64,000 bases of DNA, taken from assembly GCF_001612635.1 (NCBI RefSeq), contig NZ_BDAV01000022.1:34199-98198 (forward strand), written 5' to 3'. Of this stretch, positions 36,786 to 52,220 are shown one piece after another. Made by a program: the position numbers and the translations under genes. Each line of letters opens with the position of its first letter. Within the stretch, counting starts at the first letter, position 1. Source of the stretch: Nocardia africana NBRC 100379 (GTDB lineage Bacteria; Actinomycetota; Actinomycetes; Mycobacteriales; Mycobacteriaceae). The notes below the pieces were generated by a model. It did no database searches, was not told the DNA's origin, and saw only the letters and a program-made list of their open reading frames with translations.

Positions 36786-37100
36786 TCAGGACTCGCGGGC
36801 AATCTCCATGCTTTTTCGAGTGAGCGCGGCGAGGGCGGCGAGATGATCGTGGTAGGCCGCGCGGCCCCGCCGGTTGAGAGCGAGCCACGTTCTCGGTCTG
36901 CGGCCTACATAACCCTTGGTGACGTCCAGATATCCCGCGTTCTCCAGCGTTGTCACCGCTTTGGACAGGGTGGGTTTGCTGAGGTCGCACATCTCGGCGA
37001 CGACGAGAAATTCCGCTTCGCCGCAACCGTCGAGAAAGGCGACGAGTTTCAGGCGCGGCAGGGACGCGAACAGCTCGTTCAGCGCTTCCACGGTCGCCAT
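36786..37100 (-). CDS. winged-helix transcriptional regulator
   Basis: This 104-aa winged-helix protein is of the MarR/PadR-like group often annotated as transcriptional regulator with HTH_27. It has LPRLKLVAFLDGCGEAEFLVVAEMCDLSKPTLSKAVTTLENAGYLDVTKGYVGRRPRTWLALNRRGRAAY. The ATG at 37100 lies within the 3' end of the membrane-protein gene (22-bp overlap), so the two are co-translated. A palindrome upstream of the membrane-protein gene is a likely binding site. Such regulator/membrane-protein pairs are common in actinobacteria, with unknown signals. Confidence 0.87.
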   Translation of the reverse strand: MATVEALNELFASLPRLKLVAFLDGCGEAEFLVVAEMCDLSKPTLSKAVTTLENAGYLDVTKGYVGRRPRTWLALNRRGRAAYHDHLAALAALTRKSMEIARES

Positions 37101-37546
37101 TCCCGGGACAGGATGCGCGGCCGTGCCTGCGCGAACCAGATCCACCCGCCCATGACGACGCTGGACACGACACGAACCCATCCGTCCGAGCCGGAAACCG
37201 CGTAGCCGACCAACGGCACCACCAGAAGCACGGCCAGCAGCGCCGCGAACTCCTTCCACTCCGCCATCGGAAGGGCGACGACGCCGCGGGCGCGCTGGAT
37301 ACCGCGCTGTTGCTGCACGAGTCTGAAATACACACAGCCCGAGCCGATTCCACCGAGCAGAACGATCCAACCGACTGGGCCGCCGACACCGTCGCTGATC
37401 ACCGTGCACAGCAGCAACGCAGCCAGAGCTCCCGTCACGGCGGCGGCGACAGGATGCCACCGGGGCAGCGCGGCGGCCGCATGCGCCTGCCGGGTAGTAG
37501 CGGTAGCGATGGCCAGTGCCTGCTGCGGCGTCTGCGGATCGTGCAT
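37079..37546 (-). CDS. small integral membrane protein
   Basis: This 155-aa protein has about four hydrophobic segments: near residues 30-52 (AAAVTGALAALLLCTVI), 58-75 (GWIVLLGGIGSGCVYF), 100-118 (FAALLAVLLVVPLVGYAV) and 125-140 (VVSSVVMGGWIWFA). I do not recognise the family. ATG at 37546 is the most plausible start; the open frame continues upstream, but through the palindrome. It overlaps the winged-helix regulator gene by 22 bp and probably forms a two-gene autoregulated unit with it. Confidence 0.75.
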   Translation of the reverse strand: MHDPQTPQQALAIATATTRQAHAAAALPRWHPVAAAVTGALAALLLCTVISDGVGGPVGWIVLLGGIGSGCVYFRLVQQQRGIQRARGVVALPMAEWKEFAALLAVLLVVPLVGYAVSGSDGWVRVVSSVVMGGWIWFAQARPRILSREWRPWKR

Positions 37547-37566
37547 GGTCCGACCATATGCGACCA

Positions 37567-37584
37567 GGTTTCCAATTGGCAACC
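37567..37584. promoter_or_regulatory. 18-bp near-perfect palindrome, candidate operator
   Basis: GGTTTCCAATTGGCAACC has arms GGTT-CCAA/TTGG-AACC with a single symmetric mismatch. It ends 20 bp upstream of the membrane-protein start at 37546. It is likely bound by the winged-helix regulator of the same operon. Confidence 0.65.
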
Positions 37585-37691
37585 AATTTCCACTGGAATC
37601 CCATTGATACGCCGCTCGACACCGCGCGCCGTGACGCCTCCCGCCGCTCCCTCGAGGGCAACAGCGGCACACAGTTCCGAAGTTTCCGTAT

Positions 37692-38699
37692 TCAGACCAT
37701 GATGGACTGATCATCCAGAGCCACTGTGGCTGCGGCCCGGCCGATTACCGATGTCCCGTCGCACTGCGCGGCCAGCGCTACCGTCGCACGGCACGCGTCG
37801 AGATCGACGGCCGTGACCGTTCCGGTGAATTCGATCTCTGCGGCCCGGCCGGTGACGACATGGACGGGGTGGGTGAAAACCGTGGAGAAGTCGAGTATCG
37901 CCGCGGGATGGCCTACCCAGGAGGTCAGGGCGGCGGCGCCCAGGCCCATGGTGAGCATGCCATGGGTCACGACGCCGGGAGCCCCTGTGACGCGGGCGAT
38001 GTCGTCGCTCCAGTGGATCGGGTTGAGGTCGCCGCACACGCCCGCGTAGTTGACGAGCTCGCCGCGCGTCAGCCGAAAGGTCCGTGACGGGAAGCGATAT
38101 CCCGCAGGGGTCTTGCCCGACAATCCACTCGCCGGGCTCGCCGGGAAGGGCCGATTGCCCGGCGAGGTGTGGCGTGGCTCCCGCTGCGGTATCGGAAGCT
38201 CCTGCAAGGCAATGTTTTTCGCGATCCCACCGACTCGGCGACCTTCGATTCCGCCGCGTCCGGCAAGAGTGGTGTGCACGGTCTGCACCGGTCCGGTGCC
38301 GAGATCGCCGATCACGGTGGTGAGCGCGATGATGTCACCGCCGGCGACGGTCCGCCACGAGTCCACGGTGACCTCGTGGGTGAGCCGGTCGCCGGCGACG
38401 ACCGGGCGGTGGCAGTGGATCTCCTGCTCCACCTGCACCAGCCGGGCCGGATCGTAGCCACCCAATGCCATGCGCAACAGATCCCGCTGTACTGCAGATA
38501 TGGTCGCGGAGGCGAAGGTGACCGGCGCGATCAGCCCGGGATAGCCGAGCGTGTCCGCGTCGTCCCAGTGCGCCGGGTGGAAATCCTGTACCGCGCGGGC
38601 GAATTCGCGGATCTTCTCGCGCCCGACCTCATAGTGATCGCGGCTGCGGAAGATGTGCCCGATCGTCGGGGGCGGGCGCATCGTCTCCTCGTGCGTCAT
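37692..38699 (-). CDS. fused HadA/HadB-type MaoC dehydratase
   Basis: This 335-aa protein consists of two hot-dog domains. The N-terminal HadA-like half has HIFRSRDHYEVGREKIREFARAVQDFHPAHWD. The C-terminal MaoC half has the hydratase motif YAGVCGDLNPIHWSDDIA followed by GVVTHGMLTMGL. The catalytic Asp/Asn and His are present in the second half. Fused HadAB proteins of mycolata dehydrate 3-hydroxyacyl thioesters. The ATG overlaps the stop of the FAD-oxidase/MT gene (ATGA), so it is the last cistron of the NRPS/PKS operon. A dehydration on a polyketide-derived carrier-bound intermediate is a reasonable but unproven role. Confidence 0.88.
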   Translation of the reverse strand: MTHEETMRPPPTIGHIFRSRDHYEVGREKIREFARAVQDFHPAHWDDADTLGYPGLIAPVTFASATISAVQRDLLRMALGGYDPARLVQVEQEIHCHRPVVAGDRLTHEVTVDSWRTVAGGDIIALTTVIGDLGTGPVQTVHTTLAGRGGIEGRRVGGIAKNIALQELPIPQREPRHTSPGNRPFPASPASGLSGKTPAGYRFPSRTFRLTRGELVNYAGVCGDLNPIHWSDDIARVTGAPGVVTHGMLTMGLGAAALTSWVGHPAAILDFSTVFTHPVHVVTGRAAEIEFTGTVTAVDLDACRATVALAAQCDGTSVIGRAAATVALDDQSIMV

Positions 38700-41179
38700 G
38701 ACGGTTTCCCGGCCGCGAACACGCGCTGGCCGTGTACGGCCGGCGCCTCGTTCGGCTCGGGGAAGACCGCGTGGGGCGGCAGTCCCGCGGCGGTGAGCTG
38801 CTGCCGCCATTCTGATTCGGTGAGGAAAATCCGGTTCGTTCCCGCGCGGAAATCATTCTCTCCCGCGCGGGTCCGGCCGGGGCGCGCGGACATGAGGAAG
38901 TGCATCGAGGTCAAGAGTTGGGCATGTTCGCGACAGGACTCGATGAAGACCAGCTCGCCGCCGGGGTTCAGGAGGTCGTGCAGCTGCCGCAGCGTCCGGG
39001 CGCAGTCGTGGGCGTTGTGTAGGACGTTCGCGGCGACGATGACGTCGTAGGGCGGCTGGGCGGACAGCTCGCTGTTGAGATCGACTTCGCCGTAGCGCAC
39101 CCACGGGTAGGCACCGAAGCGATCGCGGGCAGCGGCGAGAAAGAACGACGAGACGTCGGTGAAGTGGTAGTCGACGCCCCGGCCGTCCAGAACCGGGAGC
39201 AGGTCGGCGGTCGTACCGCCCACGCCTGCACCGAGTTCCAGGATCCGGATCGGCTGCCGGTGGTGCGCCAGCCGGTCGACGGCACGCGAAATCAGCTCGG
39301 CCGCAATGTTGTTCAAGTGGCGGTTGATCGGATTGTCCCGGTAAGCCGCGTCGGCGGTGAGCAGATCGGCATCGGGGAACAGCAATTCCTGAGCCAGGAT
39401 TCGGTCCTGCAGCAGTTCGGGCAGCCGCCGGTTCGCCTCGTCGAAGAACCGTGCCAGTCGCGCGGGGAAGCCGAAGTCCGCGCAGACCTGAGCGAGGGTT
39501 GCGCGTTCGGGGGTGTCGGCTTCGCGCAGTGCGGTGTAGCCGCTCGCGGGATCGTGACGGATCCATCGGCGGTCGGTGAGCTCGGCCAGCCAGCGGCGCA
39601 CCAGCCAGCGGTGGCGCGGGTGGACGCCCAACGCGGTCACGATCTGCTCCTCCGTGCGGGCCGTGCCCTCCGGCAGTGCCGAGCTCACTACCGCGGTCAT
39701 GGCGCGCAGGCCGAACAGATCGAGATCGTCGCGTGCGGAGAGCAACTGCCGCCCTGGCTGATCCGAGCCCGTCGGGGTCGACGCAGTCGCAGTGTCGTTC
39801 GGGTCGGCGGGCGGGATGTTGTGATTGCAGCGGAAGGCGTTGTCCGGGTCGTATTCGGCTTTGATCCGGCGCAGCCGCTCGTAGGTGGCGGGCGGATAGG
39901 CGCTGCGCACTCGATCCGGCGACGCGGCGTCGTCGAGAATTCCGATGTAGGGGCCGCCCGCCGAGCACTGTTGCACGGCCGCGGTGACCTCGGTGATCCA
40001 CTGCCGTGAGGCGCGCAGGTCGGTGCCCGGCGGTCCGCCGGAGAACAGCACCATGTGATAGGACGCGTCGTGGAACCCGAAGGCCGTGGCGTGCGCGGGC
40101 ATTCGCCGAATCGCTCCGCCGAGTTGGTGTACCGAGATCAGCGAGTACCGGGTGGGCATGCGTGCGGCCAGATCGACCAGCGCGTCGATGGCGGTGTCGT
40201 CGAAGGCGCTCAGCCACTCCGAGCCCGTCGCGGTGCCGTGCCCGTCGTGGAATGCCTGTTCGGTATTGCGTTGCAGCTCGGGATATTCCAACGGCCGGAT
40301 GAGATCCAGTTCCGGCTCGCCGATCCGGCGCAGACGTCCCAGCACGTCGCGTGCCTGCCGTTGGGGGCCGAGGTAGGCGGCGGTGATCGCCGCCATGGGC
40401 GGGCCCTCGGGCGCGGTGGGCGGCCAGTGCAGCAAGGTGGCGCGCAACGCCAGCTCGTCGGGAGACTCCGCGCACAGTTCCCGGAAGCGCCGAAAGACAT
40501 CGCGCGCCTGGTCGAGCCGGAACAGCAACGTTCCGGCGTGCAGGGTGGTGATCGGGTGCAGCTGGAGTTCGAGGGCGACCACGATTCCGAAGTTGCCGTT
40601 GCCGCCGCGCAGCGCCCACAACAGCTCGGCGTGGTGATCGGCAGTGGCGTGCACCAGGCGACCGTCAGCGAGCACCACCTGTGCCGAACACACGTTGTCG
40701 CAGGTGAATCCGAACGATCGTTGCAGCCAGCCGGTGCCGCCGCAGACCGCGGTGCCGATCACCCCGACGGTGGACACGTCGGCCCCGGTCACCGCGAGCC
40801 CGTGCCGGTGACATACTTCGTCGAACTCCGACCAGGTCACTCCGGCCGAGACGACAGCCCGGCGGGCGGCTGGGTCGACGGTCACCGTGCGCAACGCCGA
40901 CAGGTCCAGCAGCAGAGAGCCGTCGGCGGTGGCATGGTTGGCGACCTCGTGACCGCCGCCGCGCACCGAGACCGCCACGCCGTGCCTGTGCGCGAGCGCC
41001 ACGGCCGCACGGATATCGGGCACCCCGGTACAGCCGACGACGGCTGCGGGATGCTGGTCCACGGCCGTGTTCCAGCGGCGGCGCGCGCTGTCGTAACTTG
41101 GATCGCCCGGTACGTGGACCGGGCCTCGGCAGGCGGCGCGCAGCGCGGACAGCATGTCGAGATCGGATGTGGTGGTCAT
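38696..41179 (-). CDS. FAD-linked oxidase fused to a C-methyltransferase domain
   Basis: This is an 827-aa two-enzyme fusion. Residues 1 to about 475 are a PCMH/BBE-type FAD oxidase with VRGGGHEVANHA (His for covalent flavin attachment), WLQRSFGFTCDNV, LRGGNGNFGIV and a BBE tail YERLRRIKAEYDPDNAFRCNHNI. About 490-590 is a winged-helix-like linker. The rest is an NRPS/PKS-type methyltransferase with FPDADLLTADAAYRDNPINRHLNNIAAELI and motif I ILELGAGVGGTTADLLP. Such C-MT domains are normally embedded in synthases like those for yersiniabactin. The ATG overlaps the stop of the preceding gene. It probably both oxidises and methylates the carrier-bound heterocyclic intermediate. Confidence 0.9.
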   Translation of the reverse strand: MTTTSDLDMLSALRAACRGPVHVPGDPSYDSARRRWNTAVDQHPAAVVGCTGVPDIRAAVALAHRHGVAVSVRGGGHEVANHATADGSLLLDLSALRTVTVDPAARRAVVSAGVTWSEFDEVCHRHGLAVTGADVSTVGVIGTAVCGGTGWLQRSFGFTCDNVCSAQVVLADGRLVHATADHHAELLWALRGGNGNFGIVVALELQLHPITTLHAGTLLFRLDQARDVFRRFRELCAESPDELALRATLLHWPPTAPEGPPMAAITAAYLGPQRQARDVLGRLRRIGEPELDLIRPLEYPELQRNTEQAFHDGHGTATGSEWLSAFDDTAIDALVDLAARMPTRYSLISVHQLGGAIRRMPAHATAFGFHDASYHMVLFSGGPPGTDLRASRQWITEVTAAVQQCSAGGPYIGILDDAASPDRVRSAYPPATYERLRRIKAEYDPDNAFRCNHNIPPADPNDTATASTPTGSDQPGRQLLSARDDLDLFGLRAMTAVVSSALPEGTARTEEQIVTALGVHPRHRWLVRRWLAELTDRRWIRHDPASGYTALREADTPERATLAQVCADFGFPARLARFFDEANRRLPELLQDRILAQELLFPDADLLTADAAYRDNPINRHLNNIAAELISRAVDRLAHHRQPIRILELGAGVGGTTADLLPVLDGRGVDYHFTDVSSFFLAAARDRFGAYPWVRYGEVDLNSELSAQPPYDVIVAANVLHNAHDCARTLRQLHDLLNPGGELVFIESCREHAQLLTSMHFLMSARPGRTRAGENDFRAGTNRIFLTESEWRQQLTAAGLPPHAVFPEPNEAPAVHGQRVFAAGKPS

Positions 41180-42519
41180 CGGGTGACGGACTCCTCGGCG
41201 ACGACGATGGCGGGCACCGACGCGTTCCGCGACTGCTGCTCCAGATGGTCGGCCAGGACTTCGGGCAGGCGCAGACGTACGAACCGGGCGAGCGGGTCGG
41301 TGCACAGCTCGACGGCTCCGCTGTCGTTCACGGCTTCGACACCGGCGTGCTGTTCCGGCCGGCCGGCGGCGAGGACCCGCGCATCCGCGGAGTCGAGGAG
41401 CACTGCCGCCTCGGGCGGTAGCGCCGTGACGAGTTGCGCGGGCGTCACCGCCGCCGGATTCTGTGTGTCCAGCAGGGCGTTCGGGATGCCCGTGACCAGG
41501 ACAGCGGGGTCGCGCAGGGCGGTAGCCAGCGCGGTCGGCCACGTCCCGCTCGCGCTGCCGGGCAGTTGGTCCCACACCACGGTGCGGGTCGTCGCCGGGG
41601 CGGGCCCGTCCACGGTCATGACGACGTCATAGCGATATCGGGTGAGCTCGGTGTCCGCGCCGATGGGTTTCGCATGGCAGGCGACGCGAACCGCCCGAGC
41701 GTGTTTGTCGGCCAGGCGCGCGAAGAACCGTGGATCGCAGAGCAATTCCTCTTCCGCCGCGAGGCGCGCCGCGGCCCGCCGTGCCAGGTCTGCCGCGGTG
41801 GACTCGGGATGCCGGGCGGCTTCGATCCAGTGCGCGAACGCGGCAGCGCTCGCCAGATTGCGGATATCCCCCACGACGACCGCTCCGCCGGGAGCCACCA
41901 CATCGAGTGCGTCCTCGAGCACCGCCGTGAGATACGCGGAGTCGGGAAAGCACTGGGTGACACTGTTGAACACGATGCGGTCCGGCGCGGTCGCCCCCAC
42001 CGAGCGCAGCGCCTCCACCACGGGTGCGGTGGTGAGCTGATGTGCGGCGGCGTGCACCACCCGCACCCCCGGCAGCGCCTGTGCACGCAGCCGCTCCACC
42101 GCGGGCTCGGCCGGATCGAGTCCCACATAGCCTCGGGTGCGCGGATGAATGCGATGCGCGAGCAACCCACTGCCACAACCGACTTCGAGCACCGTCGCGG
42201 GTTCGCCCCGCAGCACGAGCCGCACCGCGTGATCGATCCATTCGAGCATGTGCGCACGATCGAACGGCGCACCGGTGTCGGAGGCGCGCCACCCGGACAG
42301 GTCCAGGTTGTCGCCGTAGCGCTGCTCGGCGGCGGCGTACACGTAGGAGTAGACGTGGCGCCAATGTTCGAGATGCTCGCTCAGCAGCGGCCCGGGCGCG
42401 GGCCGCACCGCGAGCGCACTGTCGGCCGGATACACGATGATCGCCTCCCGGTTCGGGTCCCAGTGGGCGGACCGAACCCACGGATGCGCGGCGGCAAGAG
42501 AAGCCAGGTGGGCGGTCAC
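41176..42519 (-). CDS. stand-alone NRPS-type methyltransferase
   Basis: This 447-aa protein looks like an excised NRPS methyltransferase domain. It has DLSGWRASDTGAPFDRAHMLEWIDHAVRLVLRGEPATVLEVGCGSGLLAHRIHP (motif I), YVGLDPAEPAVERLR, DRIVFNSVTQCFPDSAYLTAVLEDALDVVAPGGAVVVGDIRNL, and a long C-terminal part with weak resemblance to the post-MT A subdomain. Free-standing forms act in trans on carrier proteins. ATG/TGA overlaps on both sides place it inside the operon. N-, O- or C-methylation cannot be distinguished by eye. Confidence 0.87.
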   Translation of the reverse strand: MTAHLASLAAAHPWVRSAHWDPNREAIIVYPADSALAVRPAPGPLLSEHLEHWRHVYSYVYAAAEQRYGDNLDLSGWRASDTGAPFDRAHMLEWIDHAVRLVLRGEPATVLEVGCGSGLLAHRIHPRTRGYVGLDPAEPAVERLRAQALPGVRVVHAAAHQLTTAPVVEALRSVGATAPDRIVFNSVTQCFPDSAYLTAVLEDALDVVAPGGAVVVGDIRNLASAAAFAHWIEAARHPESTAADLARRAAARLAAEEELLCDPRFFARLADKHARAVRVACHAKPIGADTELTRYRYDVVMTVDGPAPATTRTVVWDQLPGSASGTWPTALATALRDPAVLVTGIPNALLDTQNPAAVTPAQLVTALPPEAAVLLDSADARVLAAGRPEQHAGVEAVNDSGAVELCTDPLARFVRLRLPEVLADHLEQQSRNASVPAIVVAEESVTR

Positions 42520-43826
42520 GAGCGCCGCGCCTTCGCCTCGGAAGCGGCATCTGCCGGCGAAGCAGCCGTCGGAGCCGGTAGCGCGGCGCCCAGTTCCGCG
42601 GAGCCGAACATGCGGTACACCCGCTCCGGGTCGTTGGCGGCGTGGGCCCGTCCGGCGTGGGCGTCGCGCCAGCAGCGCTGGATCACGCTGTCCGGGCGCA
42701 AGGCCCGGCCGCCGGAGTTCTCGAACAGCCGGTCCATCGCGTAGACGGCGCGTTCGGTGCCGCGCACCTGGTCGCGGCGCAGCCGCAGTCGTTCCGGTGG
42801 CGGGATCGGCGCGCCCGTCGTGGCGAGGTGGTGGAGGCGGCCGATGTTATGGGTGAGCAGCACCCATGCGGCATCGAGCTCACCGGCGGCTTCGGCGATG
42901 CGGGTGAGGGTGGCCGGGTCCTCACGGAAGGCGCTGCCGGTGAAGCCGCTGTCCTTGGTGGCGTCGCCCGGCAGCGCGACCCGGATCCGATCGCGCTGTT
43001 GGTCGAGGTGGGCGTGGTAGCCGCCGCGGGCCATGCCGATGATGGCGGCGGTGATGGCGCTGGTGTGGACGCAGCCGAACGGGATTCGATACAGCGGGCC
43101 GTCGTTGACCGCGTTCCCAGGAGTCTCACACGCGCCGACCGAGCCGGAGTCCAGCACCCGGTGGGCGGGGACGAACACGTCCTCGGCCACGATGTCGTTG
43201 CTGCCGGTGCCGCGCAGACCGACGGCCTGCCACACGTCGACAACGGTGTAGTCCGCGGCCGGGACCAGGAAGGTGCAGGAGTCGGCGGCGGTGTCGCCGT
43301 CCATGACGCGTGCGCCCAGCAGGGCCCACTGTGCGTGGTCGCAGCCGGAGGCGAAACCCCAACGGCCGCTGAGCCGGTACCCGCCCTCGACCGGTGTGGC
43401 GGTGCCGGTCAGGGCGTAGGACGAGCAGAGGCGAGCGTCCCGATCGCTGCCCCACACCTCGTCCTGGGCCGCGGCGTCGAACAGCGCGAGATTCCACGGT
43501 GAGATGCCGAGCACGGCGGCCACCCAGCCGGTGGAACCACACGCCTCGGCCACTTCCGCGACGGCGGTGTAGAACTCGGCCGGGTGCGCCTCGTATCCGC
43601 CGTGACGGCGGGGTTGCAGCAGCCGCAGGATGCCGGTTTCGGTCAGTTCGTCGATGGACTCCACCGGAATCCGGCGCGCCTGCTCGGTTCCGGCCGCGCG
43701 TTCGCGCAGCGCGGGCAGCACCGCGCGCAGGGCGGCGAGCACAGTGGCGCTGCCGGCGGCCGACGCGACAGCTCCGCCGGGCACGGTTGCCGGGTGATCG
43801 GTGACACCGGCATGGGTCTCGGACAT
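42516..43826 (-). CDS. HsaA-like flavin-dependent monooxygenase (acyl-CoA dehydrogenase fold)
   Basis: This 436-aa protein matches group D flavin monooxygenases such as HsaA and HpaB-type C2 oxygenases. It has PVESIDELTETGILRLLQPRRHGGYEAHPAEFYTAVAEVAEACGSTGWVAAVLGI, RLSGRWGFASGCDHAQWALLGARV, DVWQAVGLRGTGSNDIVAEDVFVPAHRV, and a C-terminal helical domain with RRDQVRGTERAVYAMDRLFENSGGRAL. Such enzymes hydroxylate aromatic or heteroatom substrates with reduced flavin from a partner reductase. None is encoded in the operon. ATG at 43826 follows GAAGGAA. It could hydroxylate the aryl starter or desaturate a thiazoline; both are guesses. Confidence 0.87.
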   Translation of the reverse strand: MSETHAGVTDHPATVPGGAVASAAGSATVLAALRAVLPALRERAAGTEQARRIPVESIDELTETGILRLLQPRRHGGYEAHPAEFYTAVAEVAEACGSTGWVAAVLGISPWNLALFDAAAQDEVWGSDRDARLCSSYALTGTATPVEGGYRLSGRWGFASGCDHAQWALLGARVMDGDTAADSCTFLVPAADYTVVDVWQAVGLRGTGSNDIVAEDVFVPAHRVLDSGSVGACETPGNAVNDGPLYRIPFGCVHTSAITAAIIGMARGGYHAHLDQQRDRIRVALPGDATKDSGFTGSAFREDPATLTRIAEAAGELDAAWVLLTHNIGRLHHLATTGAPIPPPERLRLRRDQVRGTERAVYAMDRLFENSGGRALRPDSVIQRCWRDAHAGRAHAANDPERVYRMFGSAELGAALPAPTAASPADAASEAKARRS

Positions 43827-43843
43827 GGCGAAATTCCTTCGTC

Positions 43844-44568
43844 TCAGGGATGTTTGGTGAATCGCAGCAGCCCGGTCGCGGAGTCGGCGGACGCCAGGGT
43901 CAGGCCCGCGGCGCGGGCTTCGCCGGCGAGCCGGTCGGCGCCGGCGGGCCACACGCGGTGTCGGGCGGTGACTTCCTGCAGCAGGCGGTCGTCGCGATAG
44001 GTGCGGTAGGTCATGTGCCAGACCAGGGATTCGGCGTCCACCGGCTCGGCCCGGCTCCAGCCCTCATAGCGCAGCAGTCCGGCGCGCGCGGTGGTGTAGC
44101 GGCGATCGGGTGAGACCTCGACTCGTCCGGGCCGCTGTATTTCCACGACGGCCGTGCCGTCGGGTACCAGCGCGGTGGCCAGGGCATGCCAGACCCGGGG
44201 CCGGGTGGCGGCGTCGAAGTGGCCGATCACCCCCAGCCCCACCACAGCAGAGCACTGTGCCGGCAGCTCGGTGTCGAGGAATCCACTGGGCAGCACCGTG
44301 ATTCGCTCGCGCAAATCCTTGCGGGCGGCCAGCCGGGACAGCAGCACCGCGCGCATGGCCGGGGCCGGTTCCACCGCGATGATCCGCGCGTCGGGCACGG
44401 CGTCGGCCACCAGCATGGTGGACAGACCGGTGCCCGCACCGATGTCGAGCACGGGCCCGGCGATGGTGTCCACCTCGGCCAGCAGCGCGGCGAGCGCGGG
44501 CTCCACGCTCGCCACGTACGGGGTGGCCATCAGGTCGTAGAACTCGGCGGCGGCCGCGTACTCCTCGC

Positions 44569-44572
<4 letters not shown>
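43844..44572 (-). CDS. SAM-dependent methyltransferase
   Basis: This 242-aa class I methyltransferase has motif I VLDIGAGTGLSTMLVADAVPDARIIAVEPAPAMRAVLLSRL, and VGLGVIGHFDAATRPRVWHALATALVPDGTAVVEIQRPG. The GTG start overlaps the stop of the PKS-NRPS gene (GTGA), and a 17-bp gap separates it from the HsaA-like gene. It is the third methyltransferase activity of this operon, suggesting a multiply methylated product. Target atom unknown. Confidence 0.88.
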
Positions 44573-51722
<7,150 letters not shown>

Positions 51723-51726
<4 letters not shown>

Positions 51727-52220
51727 GCCGCGATCTCCATTTCCGACTCGATGGCCACCTGTCCGCGCAGCATGGCCAGCACGGGACATGACTGCTCGAC
51801 CAGACGCCGCAGTTCCTCGTAACGGGCGGGCGCGGCAGGCCCGTTCAGGTTCGCGCGCACCGGGATCCGGCCGGGCTGGACGGGGTCGCCGACGCCGAAG
51901 ATCGGCCCCAGGTCCAGGTCCGCGGTCACGTCCACGGCGAGCGTGTCGATGGCGATCCCCAGACGGGCGGCGTGGAATCGGTAGGTGACCGCCTGGCAGG
52001 TGCCCAGCGCGGCGAGCGCGAGCCCGATCGGATCGGGACCGGCGTCCCCGCCTCCGGCGGCGACCGGTTCATCGACGGTGAACCGGTGGCCGCCGACGCG
52101 CACGCTCATTTCGGTGGCCGTTCCGGGCCGATGCCGAGTGTGAGCGGCGAACCGCCGGCGGCGTTCGGTGCCGCGCAGCAGGGCGGCGCGCAGCCGGTGC
52201 ACGGTGTCAGTGAGCGCCAT
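51723..52220 (-). CDS. OsmC-family protein
   Basis: This 165-aa protein has the OsmC/Ohr fold pattern: VGGHRFTVDEPVAAGGGDAGPDPIGLALAALGTCQAVTYRFHAARLGIAIDTLAVDVTADLDLGPIFG, then LRRLVEQSCPVLAMLRGQVAIESE. The two conserved cysteines (in GTCQA and QSCPV) that form the peroxidatic site are present. OsmC proteins reduce organic hydroperoxides. The gene lies between the two megasynthase genes, overlapping both (14 bp with the NRPS, 4 bp with the PKS). This is an unusual position and suggests a pathway role such as thiol or disulphide chemistry or protection. Confidence 0.87.
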
